DNA from: Thiocystis violacea
Lineage (GTDB): Bacteria; Pseudomonadota; Gammaproteobacteria; Chromatiales; Chromatiaceae
Length of the DNA: 64,000 bases
NCBI RefSeq assembly: GCF_016583565.1
Contig: NZ_NRRF01000013.1
Span: forward strand, 56,068-120,067
Direction: 5' to 3'
Below are positions 8,450 to 16,270 of this stretch, piece after piece. Under the pieces are notes generated by a model, which saw only the letters and a list, made by a program, of their open reading frames with translations, searched no databases and had not been told where the DNA came from. Position numbers and translations under genes: made by a program. Each line of letters begins with the position of its first letter. Position 1 is the first letter of the stretch.

Positions 8450-10165
8450 TTGACCGATTCGCCGCTCCTCATTGATCGCCTGACCAAGTCCTTCCAAGGC
8501 GGCGGGCGTCGGGTGACGGCGCTCGATGGGGTCTCTGTGTCGCTGGCGGCCGGGGTGGTGACCGGGCTCATCGGCCCGGACGGGGCCGGCAAGACGACGC
8601 TGATGCGGGTGGTGGCCGGGCTCCTGATCGCGGACGCCGGACGTGTCGAGGTGCTGGGTGTGGACGTGGCCGCGGAGCCGCTCGCCGTTCAGTCGCGGAT
8701 CGGCTACATGCCTCAGCGTTTCGGTCTCTACGAGGATCTCAGCGTCCGCGAGAACTTGGATCTCTATGCGGATCTCCAGGGCGTCCCCGCGGCCGCGAGG
8801 GCGGAGCGCTATCAGCGTCTGATGGAGATGACAGGGCTCGGCGACTTCATGGCCCGACTCGCCGGTCAGTTGTCCGGAGGCATGAAGCAGAAGCTCGGTC
8901 TGGCCTGCACCCTGGTCAAGCCGCCGCGGCTGCTGTTGCTCGATGAGCCGACGGTGGGTGTGGATCCGGTGTCGCGGCGCGAGCTCTGGTCGATCGTCTA
9001 CCGCCTGGTGGAAGAGGAGGGGATGAGCGTGCTCCTGTCGACGGCCTATCTGGACGAGGCCGAGCGCTGCGCCGAGGTGATCTTGATGCACCAGGGCCGG
9101 GTCATCGATCAGGGTCCGCCGCGGCGCTTCAGCGAGCCGCTGCGCGGGCGCGCCTTTCAGGTCAGCGTCCCGGCCGAGGAGCGTCGCTCCCGCCAGGCGC
9201 AGCTGAGCCGGACGCCTGGCGTGCTGGACGCCGTGCTCCAGGGGGATTCCATTCGCGTCGTGCTCGACCGGGAGCCGCCCGCCGAGACGCGCCGTCTCGC
9301 GGAATCCTCAGCCTGGAGGTCGGTCGAGCCCAGGTTCGAGGATGGCTTCGTCACACTCCTCAACGCGGGTCAGGAGCGCGTCGAGCCGCCGCATGTGACG
9401 CTGGGCTCGCGTTTCACCGGCGCGGCGATCGAGGTGGAGGACCTGACACGCTCATTCGGTGACTTCGTCGCGGTCAAGCGCTCGTCCTTTACCGTGCAGT
9501 CGGGCGAAGTCTTTGGGCTGCTCGGCGCCAACGGGGCCGGCAAGACGACCACCTTCCGCATGCTCTGTGGTCTGTTGCCCGTGAGCAGCGGGCAGGTCCG
9601 GGTCGCGGGCGTGGATCTCAGACATGCCGCCGCGAAGGCGCGTGGGCGCATCGGCTATATGTCGCAGAAGTTCTCGCTCTACGCCAATCTCTCGGTCCGC
9701 CAGAATCTCGACTTCTTTGCCCGCGCCTATGGGCTGCGTGGTCGCGCGGCCGGCGCACGCATTCGCTGGGCGCTGGAAGCCTTCGAGCTGGAGACCTTCG
9801 AGACGACCGAGAGCGGCACCCTGCCGCTGGGCTACAAGCAACGCCTCGCCATGGCGGCCGCGCTGATGCACGAACCCGACATCCTCTTTCTCGACGAGCC
9901 GACCTCCGGCGTGGATCCACTGGCGCGGCGCGAGTTCTGGGGCCGCATCAATGCGCTGGCCGAGAGCGGCGTGACGGTGCTGGTCACGACGCACTTCATG
10001 GAAGAGGCCGAGTATTGCGACCGCCTGGCCATCATGTCCGCGGGCGAGATCCTGGCCCTGGGCACGCCGATGGAGATCAAGGCGCGCGCCGCGACCGCCG
10101 AGCAGCCGCATCCGGAGATGGAGGACGCCTTCATCGCACTCATCCAGCAGCGAGGGTCCGACTGA
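8450..10165 (+). CDS. Fused double ABC ATPase of an ABC-2 type exporter
   Basis: 571 residues carrying two ABC domains in one chain. The first (about 1-240) has Walker A GPDGAGKTTL, signature LSGGMKQKL and Walker B LLLLDEPTVGVD. The second (about 320-560) has GANGAGKTTTF and ILFLDEPTSGVD, but its signature reads LPLGYKQRL instead of LSGG, so one ATP site may be catalytically weak. The layout is like YbhF/RbbA. Two ABC-2 permeases follow directly, but the HlyD-type periplasmic adaptor usual for this family is not here. The start is TTG just after a heptad repeat. I see no strong Shine-Dalgarno, so the start could be slightly different. The substrate is unknown. Confidence 0.9.
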   Translation: MTDSPLLIDRLTKSFQGGGRRVTALDGVSVSLAAGVVTGLIGPDGAGKTTLMRVVAGLLIADAGRVEVLGVDVAAEPLAVQSRIGYMPQRFGLYEDLSVRENLDLYADLQGVPAAARAERYQRLMEMTGLGDFMARLAGQLSGGMKQKLGLACTLVKPPRLLLLDEPTVGVDPVSRRELWSIVYRLVEEEGMSVLLSTAYLDEAERCAEVILMHQGRVIDQGPPRRFSEPLRGRAFQVSVPAEERRSRQAQLSRTPGVLDAVLQGDSIRVVLDREPPAETRRLAESSAWRSVEPRFEDGFVTLLNAGQERVEPPHVTLGSRFTGAAIEVEDLTRSFGDFVAVKRSSFTVQSGEVFGLLGANGAGKTTTFRMLCGLLPVSSGQVRVAGVDLRHAAAKARGRIGYMSQKFSLYANLSVRQNLDFFARAYGLRGRAAGARIRWALEAFELETFETTESGTLPLGYKQRLAMAAALMHEPDILFLDEPTSGVDPLARREFWGRINALAESGVTVLVTTHFMEEAEYCDRLAIMSAGEILALGTPMEIKARAATAEQPHPEMEDAFIALIQQRGSD

Positions 10166-11289
10166 TGCCAACGCTCGTTTCGAGCCGCCTAATTGGGTTG
10201 CTGCGCAAGGAGTCGCTGCAGATCCTGCGCGACCCTTCCAGCATCGCCATCGCCTTCGTGCTGCCCGTGCTCCTGCTGTTGCTCTTCGGCTATGGCGTGT
10301 CCCTGGACTCCAAGCACGTCAAGGTCGGGATCGTGGTCGAGCAGCCGGGCTCCGAGGCCCGCTCCTTCGTCGCGGCCTTCCAGCAATCGGTCTATTTCGA
10401 GCCGCACCTCTATCCGACGCTGCAGGCCGGACGCGCGGCGCTGCGGGCAAGCGAGGTCAAGGGCATTCTGGTGCTGCCGGCCGACTTCGCCCAGCGTCTC
10501 AAGGGCGACCGCGACGCGCCGATTCAGGTGATCGTCAATGGGGTCGATGCCAACTCGGCGCGGCTCCTGGAAGGCTATGTCCAGGGCGTCTGGACCACCT
10601 GGCTGCAGCGTGAGCTGCAGGCCCGGCAGATCCAGGTCGCTCAGCCGGTCGAGCCGCAGACGCGCATCTGGTTCAACCCCGAGCTGGAGAGCCGTAATTA
10701 CCTGGTGCCCGGTCTCCTGGTGGTGAACATGACCCTGGTGGGGGCGCTGCTGACCGCGCTGGTCTTCGCGCGCGAGTGGGAGCGCGGGACCCTGGAGGCG
10801 CTCATGGTGACGCCGGTTACCATCGGCGAGATCCTCATCGGCAAGCTGCTGCCCTATTTCGTGCTCGGCATGGGCGGCATGGTGCTCTCCGTGCTCATGG
10901 CGCTCTTCCTGTTCGGTGTGCCGATGCGCGGCTCGCTCTGGGTGCTGGGGATCTGCTCCACGCTGTTTCTGCTGACCGCGCTCGGCATGGGTCTGCTGAT
11001 CTCCATCGTGACGCGCAACCAGTTCGTCGCCGGCATGGTCGCCATCCTCGCGACCTTCCTTCCGGCCTTTCTGCTCTCCGGCTTCCTGTTCGACATCGGC
11101 AGCATGCCGGTCGTCGTGCAGGTGGTGACGCACGTCGTCGCGGCGCGTTACTTCGTCACCATCCTGCAGAGCCTCTTCCTGGCCGGGGATGTCTGGAGTC
11201 TCATCCTGCCGAACGCGGCGGCCCTGGTCCTGATGGCGGGCTTCTTCCTCGGGCTCAGCCGCCGCTTGTTGCGCAAGCGGCTGGAGTGA
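10165..11289 (+). CDS. ABC-2 type permease (first)
   Basis: 374 residues. The ATG overlaps the stop of the ATPase gene (TGATG), indicating translational coupling. An N-terminal membrane segment (about 20-45, rich in Leu/Val) is followed by a large periplasmic domain (about 45-180) and five hydrophobic segments in the C-terminal half. This is the YbhS/YbhR topology. The domain start RKESLQILRDPSS and the motif EWERGTLEALMVTPV are typical of the family. It probably forms a heterodimer with the next gene product to export a drug or lipid-like compound. Confidence 0.9.
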   Translation: MPTLVSSRLIGLLRKESLQILRDPSSIAIAFVLPVLLLLLFGYGVSLDSKHVKVGIVVEQPGSEARSFVAAFQQSVYFEPHLYPTLQAGRAALRASEVKGILVLPADFAQRLKGDRDAPIQVIVNGVDANSARLLEGYVQGVWTTWLQRELQARQIQVAQPVEPQTRIWFNPELESRNYLVPGLLVVNMTLVGALLTALVFAREWERGTLEALMVTPVTIGEILIGKLLPYFVLGMGGMVLSVLMALFLFGVPMRGSLWVLGICSTLFLLTALGMGLLISIVTRNQFVAGMVAILATFLPAFLLSGFLFDIGSMPVVVQVVTHVVAARYFVTILQSLFLAGDVWSLILPNAAALVLMAGFFLGLSRRLLRKRLE

Positions 11290-11296
11290 CGGTGTC

Positions 11297-12406
11297 ATGT
11301 TTGCACGGATCCTGGCACTCACCATCAAGGAGCTGCTCGCCCTGTTCAAGGACAAGCGCAGCCGTTTCATCGTCGTCATCCCGCCGCTCATTCAGCTCCT
11401 GATCTTCGGCTATGCGGCCTCCTTCGATCTGAACCACATCCCCTATGCCGTCTATGACCGGGACGGTGGCTACGCCGCTCGGGATTTGCTCGCGCGCTTC
11501 GAGGGGGCGCCGAGCTTCGACCTGGCACGCCGCATCCAGCGTCAAGACGAGATCGCCGAGGTCATCGACACCCGTGATTGCCTGCTGGTGATCCAGGTGC
11601 CGCCCCGCTTCACGGCGGATCTGGTCTCCGGCCAAACGGCCCCCGTGCAGATCCTCATCGACGGGCGGAACTCCAACAGCGCGCAGATCGCGCAGAACTA
11701 CGTCGCGCGCATCGTCACCGGCTTCAATCAGGACTGGGTTTTCGCGCGCGGGCTGCAGGGGATGCCGGTGAGCCTGGTGACGCGCGCCTGGTACAACCCC
11801 AACCTGGAGAGCCGGTGGTTCTTCGTCTCCGGGCTGGTCGGTTTGCTGACCCTGGTCGTCACCATGATGGTCACGGCCCTGTCCGTCGCCCGTGAGCGGG
11901 AGCAGGGCACCTTCGATCAGCTCCTGGTGACGCCGCTGCGGCCGGTCGAGATCCTCATCGGCAAGTCGATGCCGGGGATCCTCATCGGCGTGTTCGAGGC
12001 GTCGCTGGTCGTGATCCTGGCCGTTTTCTGGTTCAAGGTTCCGTTGATGGGCGAGCTGGCGGTGCTCTACACGGGCATCCTGCTCTTCGTCTTCGCGGCC
12101 GTTGGGGTCGGGCTCATGATCTCCTCGCTGGCCGCGACGCTCCAGCAGGCGCTGCTCGGCGCCTTTCTCTTCCTGGTGCCGGCGGTCATCCTCTCCGGCT
12201 TCGCGACCCCGATCGACAACATGCCGCCAGCGGTTCAGATGCTGACCCTGGTCGATCCGCTGCGCTATTACCTGGTGATCCTGCGCAGCGTCTTTCTCGA
12301 AGGGGCCGGCTTCGGGTTGCTGGCGCAGCAGATGTGGCCGCTGGCGATCATCGCGGCGGTGACGCTGGCGGCGGCCGGCTGGCTGTTCCGTCATCGCATG
12401 AGCTAG
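11297..12406 (+). CDS. ABC-2 type permease (second)
   Basis: 369 residues, homologous in layout to the preceding permease. It has an N-terminal TIKELLALFKDKRSR segment, one membrane span, a periplasmic domain containing ILIDGRNSNSAQIAQNYV, then five spans with REREQGTFDQLLVTPLRP between the second and third. The gap to the first permease is only seven bases, so the three genes form one transcription unit. It is the partner subunit of the exporter. Confidence 0.9.
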   Translation: MFARILALTIKELLALFKDKRSRFIVVIPPLIQLLIFGYAASFDLNHIPYAVYDRDGGYAARDLLARFEGAPSFDLARRIQRQDEIAEVIDTRDCLLVIQVPPRFTADLVSGQTAPVQILIDGRNSNSAQIAQNYVARIVTGFNQDWVFARGLQGMPVSLVTRAWYNPNLESRWFFVSGLVGLLTLVVTMMVTALSVAREREQGTFDQLLVTPLRPVEILIGKSMPGILIGVFEASLVVILAVFWFKVPLMGELAVLYTGILLFVFAAVGVGLMISSLAATLQQALLGAFLFLVPAVILSGFATPIDNMPPAVQMLTLVDPLRYYLVILRSVFLEGAGFGLLAQQMWPLAIIAAVTLAAAGWLFRHRMS

Positions 12407-12612
12407 CGCGGATGTCTGTGATCTCCTCCTCGTAACGGTGACGCGCTCCGCCGAGCAGCGACGCGAGCGGCTATCCTGTGCGGAGCGCTGGAGAGACCCC
12501 GGCGAAAGGCGAGTCAAACGCGCCTATCATCATGGGCAGGAAGAGAATTTCCAGGAAATTTCAGTAGACTTGCATTAGCCTAGACCATCAAACGATCAAC
12601 GGGAGACCCGCG

Positions 12613-13416
12613 ATGCCCACTCAACCGCGCGCAAATCCGCACGGCCCTTTCCATGTCGATCAGTTGCATGAGGGCGACCGCTATGAGCTGAGCCAGGGGC
12701 ACCCGATCTACTGTGCCCCCGCGGGTCGCGACCATTCCGGGCGCAACCTGTCTGGCGCTGGCGTGCTGGAGACCGACCCCGACGTGCAATGGGCGGGCGT
12801 CGATGCCGGGTTCACGCCAGCAGCTGGCACCCTGCGCGCGCCAGACATCGCCGTGGCCCCTCCCGGCGAGGAGCGCGGCTGGATCCCCGGCGTGCCGCCG
12901 CTCGCCGTCGAATATGCCGGAGCGGGGCAGGACGAGCAGGAGCTGGAAGACAAGATCGCCGAGCTGCTCGAGTATGGCACCCAACAGGTCTGGGTGGTGC
13001 GTCTGGTTGGTCCGCGGCGCGTCGAGGTGCGCTGCCCCGGACAGCCGATGCGGGTCCTGGGTCTGGGCGAGGAGCTCACCGCCCCCGGCATCCTGCGTAA
13101 TCCGGTGCCGGTCGAGGCGCTCTACGATCGCGACGCCAGTCATCGCGCGATGCTGCGCAATCTGCTGCAGCGCACGGGCTACGAGAGCATCGAGGCGATT
13201 CGCGCGGAAGGTCGGAGCGAAGGCATCGAACAGGGTGTTGAGAAGGGCATCGCCGAATCGATCCTCGCCCTGTTGGCGGACCGCGGTCTGAGTCTGGATG
13301 AGACTGGCCGCGCGCGCATCCTCGCCTGCCGGGATCGCGTCCAACTCCAACGCTGGCTTCTCGCCGCGACGCGCGTGCAAGATCAGGCTGAGTTCTTCGA
13401 CGCAGAAACGCCTTAA
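12613..13416 (+). CDS. Uma2-family (DUF820) putative endonuclease
   Basis: 267 residues. The first 170 follow the Uma2 restriction-endonuclease-like fold: RAPDIAV supplies the conserved Asp, LAVEYAG the Glu, and ELEDKIAELLEYGTQQVWVV matches the family's helix-strand element. The C-terminal 90 residues are helical, with a Gly/Glu repeat (EGRSEGIEQGVEKGIAES) common in proteins of this group. It stands alone with a good GGGAGA ribosome site. These genes are usually orphans without a methylase partner, and their biological role is unknown. Confidence 0.8.
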   Translation: MPTQPRANPHGPFHVDQLHEGDRYELSQGHPIYCAPAGRDHSGRNLSGAGVLETDPDVQWAGVDAGFTPAAGTLRAPDIAVAPPGEERGWIPGVPPLAVEYAGAGQDEQELEDKIAELLEYGTQQVWVVRLVGPRRVEVRCPGQPMRVLGLGEELTAPGILRNPVPVEALYDRDASHRAMLRNLLQRTGYESIEAIRAEGRSEGIEQGVEKGIAESILALLADRGLSLDETGRARILACRDRVQLQRWLLAATRVQDQAEFFDAETP

Positions 13417-13550
13417 GGACGCGCGAGGACGTTGGAGCAGCGACAAGGGATCGGGCACTCCCCAGAGCTGCAACCCTGTTCGACGAGCTGTGGAATGATT
13501 TGATCGACGTCAGCTCGACCCTCCTTCCGCGGGTTGTTCATGCCCGCGCT

Positions 13551-13643
13551 TTTGGCGACGGTATCGACTGTGGCGACGACTGCGCTGGCGGCGGTGTCTG
13601 CGCCATCCGCATGACCGAAGACCTGGCCGTCGAGGCACGCTTC
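13551..13643 (+). pseudogene. Remnant of a divergent InlB-type beta-repeat
   Basis: Translating in the cobD frame gives GDGIDCGDDC followed after a gap by VCAIRMTEDLAVEARF. These resemble the two ends of the Cys-containing beta-repeats of secreted bacterial proteins (pattern GIDCGxxC ... CxVxMxxxxxVxAxF). The middle of the repeat is missing, and there is no signal peptide or continuation. It is best read as debris of a lost surface protein, in frame with cobD by chance. Confidence 0.4.
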
Positions 13644-13787
13644 ACGACCAACGACAGTCACACCTGTCAGCCCGACACGGCCGCCGTTAACGGGCCGCTG
13701 CTCCAGGGGGCACGGCTGATTCGCTTCGAGCGCGGTCGGTCCTCCCGCTCGCCCTGCCGCGACGCCGGCCGGATGGGTGGAGGTGGC

Positions 13788-13817
13788 CCGCCTCAAGCCC
13801 TTTCGGGCCGCAGGCGG
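13788..13817 (+). other. Two-tier hairpin upstream of cobD
   Basis: CCGCCT (13788-13793) pairs with AGGCGG (13812-13817), and inside it GCCC pairs with GGGC across a TTTC loop. It lies 60 bases before the cobD start and could be a terminator or leader structure. There is no U-tract. Confidence 0.4.
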
Positions 13818-13877
13818 TTGCGGCATGCCCGTCGGCGTGACACATTAGCCGGCTTTTATCCTGAAGAGGCAGAACCC

Positions 13878-14960
13878 CTGGACCTGCTTGCACCTCCCGA
13901 GCACGGCGGCCGGCTGCGTCAGGCCGCCGAGCGCTTCGGCATTCCGCTGACGGACTGGCTGGACCTCTCCACCGGGATCAATCCGCGGGCCTGGCCGGTG
14001 CCCGCCTTGCCCGCGTCCCTCTGGAGTCGACTCCCCGAGACGGACGATGGGCTGGAGCGCGCAGCCAGTGACTACTATGGCGCGTCCGAGCCTTTGCCCC
14101 TGGCTGGGTCTCAGGCGGCGATCCAACTCATCCCGAAACTTCGCCCGCCGGGTCGGGTCGGCGTGCCCGAGGTCGGTTACGCCGAGCACGCCCATGCCTG
14201 GCGCTGCGCTGGTCACGAGGTGGTGCCGCTGCCCGACGGCGACGCGGCACCCTGGCTCGATGTCGGGCCGGAGCGCCTGGACTGCGTGGTCGTCATCAAT
14301 CCCAACAACCCGACTGGACGACGATGGTCGCCGGAGACCCTGCTCGACTGGCACGCGCGTCTCGCGGCGCGCGGCGGCTGGCTGGTGGTGGACGAGGCCT
14401 TCATGGATGCGACGCCTGAGTCGAGTGTGATGCCCCATGCCGGTCGTCCCGGACTGATTCTCTTGCGGTCGTTCGGTAAGTTCTTCGGTTTGGCGGGCGC
14501 CCGCGTCGGCTTCCTCTTCGCCGAGGCCCAGATCCGGCGGCGGGTGGCGCACGGACTCGGCCCCTGGACGCTCACCGGCCCCTCCCGCTGGGTCGCTGCC
14601 CGGGCCTTGGAGGATACGGCCTGGTACGCGCAGACGGCTGCTCGGCTGGCGCGCGACTCTGAGCGGCTGGCCGCGCTGTTGCGCGATCAGGGGCTGACGC
14701 CGAGCGGGGGCACGTCGCTCTTTCAATGGGTCGAGACGATTCACGCGGAGCGCATTTATGTGGGACTTGCGGCGCGGGGTATCCTGATACGCCTGTTCGC
14801 GCACCCCAAGAGTCTCAGGTTCGGGTTGCCGGGCGAGGACGGCGAGTGGCAGCGGTTGGCCAAGGCGTTGGCGTCTCTGTCGGAGCAAGGTGAGTCGACG
14901 CAGGTTCAGGCATCCGCCGCGTGGTCCGCGCACGCGGATTCCCCAGCCCCGCGCCCCTGA
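13878..14960 (+). CDS. cobD: Threonine-phosphate decarboxylase (CobD/CobC family)
   Basis: A PLP-dependent fold-type I enzyme that decarboxylates threonine phosphate to aminopropanol phosphate for the cobalamin lower arm. The product begins LDLLAPPEHGGRL, as the family does, and shows VVINPNNPTGR, VVDEAFMD and the PLP-lysine motif RSFGKFFGLAGARVGF. About 360 residues is normal. The start is unresolved: no ATG or GTG sits at the expected place. A CTG (13878), eight bases after AGAGG, fits best, while a TTG at 13500 would add 126 residues of non-homologous sequence. No other cobalamin gene is in view. Confidence 0.88.
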   Translation: MDLLAPPEHGGRLRQAAERFGIPLTDWLDLSTGINPRAWPVPALPASLWSRLPETDDGLERAASDYYGASEPLPLAGSQAAIQLIPKLRPPGRVGVPEVGYAEHAHAWRCAGHEVVPLPDGDAAPWLDVGPERLDCVVVINPNNPTGRRWSPETLLDWHARLAARGGWLVVDEAFMDATPESSVMPHAGRPGLILLRSFGKFFGLAGARVGFLFAEAQIRRRVAHGLGPWTLTGPSRWVAARALEDTAWYAQTAARLARDSERLAALLRDQGLTPSGGTSLFQWVETIHAERIYVGLAARGILIRLFAHPKSLRFGLPGEDGEWQRLAKALASLSEQGESTQVQASAAWSAHADSPAPRP

Positions 14961-14963
14961 TCC

Positions 14964-15818
14964 ATGCCTCCGGAATGGCTCAAGATCCCGGCGGCGGACC
15001 CTTCGCTCGCGTCGAGGCACCAGGCTGAGTCTCGCGATGGACCCGCCTTGAGCGTCGTTTGTTCGCGCTTCGGTTTGACTTCCGAGCGGCGAGCGACCGT
15101 GCCGCCGACGCTTCCCCGGTCGAACGGCTCAAGCCGATCGAGGTTGGTGGCCTTCGTGTCGGACCCCGTGTTTGCGGCGCAGCTGCGCGCGAGCTTGGTG
15201 CCCGGCCCGCTCGCGGGCCAGGTCGAGGTGATGGATGCCGGATGGCTGGCGCGGAAGGGGCTGGATGCCGTCCACGGCCTCCCAGTCTCCGTCTCCCATG
15301 ATCGGTGGGGCGAGGAGGTCGTCATGGACCGGCATCGTTTGGATGTGTGCCTGAGCATCGGTCGACACGCGGCGGAGCGCGCCAAGCTGGCCGGGCGTTC
15401 CCGGATCCTCTGCATGGGACTGGAGGCGGATTGGCCAAGCGCGGAGATGCCGCCGGTCGAGGACGGCGTTGTCTCAAGACCCGGACTGGAGCCCAAGGGG
15501 ACGGTGCGGTGGTCAGCAGTCGATCGGCGAGATGTCTACGAGTCTCTGCGCGAGCAAGGCACCTTCAGTGCGAGCGCGCTCGTCGGCGCCATGATCGCAA
15601 GCGCGCAGATGGGGTTGTGGGTCGAGGCTGTGGGTCCGCTGGCGCGGGTCGCCGCGGCACTTGCCGCGCGCCTGAACCCGGAGGTGCGCGCCTGGATCGG
15701 CGGATTGGCTGCCGAGCCGATCGCCATGGAGGGAATGAGGGTAGTTTGCGCAAGCGGGGCGCGGGCGGCGTCCGGCTACAGCTCGGCGAGCGACTCTTCG
15801 GTCTGCGCTGTCTCGTAG
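14964..15818 (+). CDS. Hypothetical protein downstream of cobD
   Basis: 284 residues from an ATG three bases after the cobD stop, so probably co-transcribed and coupled. Codon third positions are strongly G/C as in neighbouring real genes, which supports coding. I recognise no family. The first 55 residues look low in structure. From about 60 on (LVAFVSDPVFAAQL) it reads like a Rossmann-type or other alpha/beta domain, so a later TTG/GTG start at 15144-15147 is possible. The final 40 bases overlap the convergent gene on the other strand. Confidence 0.5.
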   Translation: MPPEWLKIPAADPSLASRHQAESRDGPALSVVCSRFGLTSERRATVPPTLPRSNGSSRSRLVAFVSDPVFAAQLRASLVPGPLAGQVEVMDAGWLARKGLDAVHGLPVSVSHDRWGEEVVMDRHRLDVCLSIGRHAAERAKLAGRSRILCMGLEADWPSAEMPPVEDGVVSRPGLEPKGTVRWSAVDRRDVYESLREQGTFSASALVGAMIASAQMGLWVEAVGPLARVAAALAARLNPEVRAWIGGLAAEPIAMEGMRVVCASGARAASGYSSASDSSVCAVS

Positions 15819-16084
15819 GGGGGCTCTGGTTGGTCTTCCTGCTGTTCGCGCTTGAGCCGGTGGCGCAGCAGATTGAACTCCCAGATACGCTCGGCAAGCG
15901 TGCGTCTCAGCTCCGCGCGCTCCAACTCGGTGCTCAGTAGCTTTCTGCCGAGCCAGTCGAGACGAATCCCGACGACATCGAGCTTCGTCCTGGTGTGGGC
16001 GATGGATTGCTCAAGGCGCTGGAGTCTGTGCTCGTTCAGGCTGGCGACCTGGCATTTGGGGGCACAAGGGCCAGATTCAGGCAT
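15776..16084 (-). CDS. Small coiled-coil protein
   Basis: 102 residues, charged and helical, with heptad-like Leu spacing through LNEHRLQRLEQSIAHTRTKL and RAELRRTLAERIWEFNLL. No membrane segment or signal is present. The acidic Glu/Gln-rich tail overlaps the end of the convergent gene. It is likely a real but uncharacterised small protein. Confidence 0.5.
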   Translation of the reverse strand: MPESGPCAPKCQVASLNEHRLQRLEQSIAHTRTKLDVVGIRLDWLGRKLLSTELERAELRRTLAERIWEFNLLRHRLKREQQEDQPEPPYETAQTEESLAEL

Positions 16085-16270
16085 CTCAACTCCTTCCGAT
16101 TTGAGGCGGTATACCCAGACGCCATCCTAGCCCTTCCGTGCCCATCGGGCATCCGGGAAAACACCTATGCGTGTATGAAAGGGTGGTGACGGCAATGCAC
16201 ATCGCGGCCCGGCGGTCGTCAGCTCCGCTGGTGGAAGTCGCCGCGATGGCTTCGATCGGGTGGCTCGGTG

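Larger units (their letters stand above)
13417..13877. other. 461-bp segment between the Uma2 gene and cobD
   Basis: No complete gene is seen. It holds a decayed repeat-domain fragment and a two-tier hairpin, both listed separately. I looked for a cobalamin riboswitch ahead of cobD but could not match the conserved B12-box pattern. Confidence 0.5.

Noticed and set aside
13500..13877. Cobalamin riboswitch ahead of cobD
   Set aside because: I could not find the conserved B12-box core or the expected stem arrangement. Only a small two-tier hairpin is visible.
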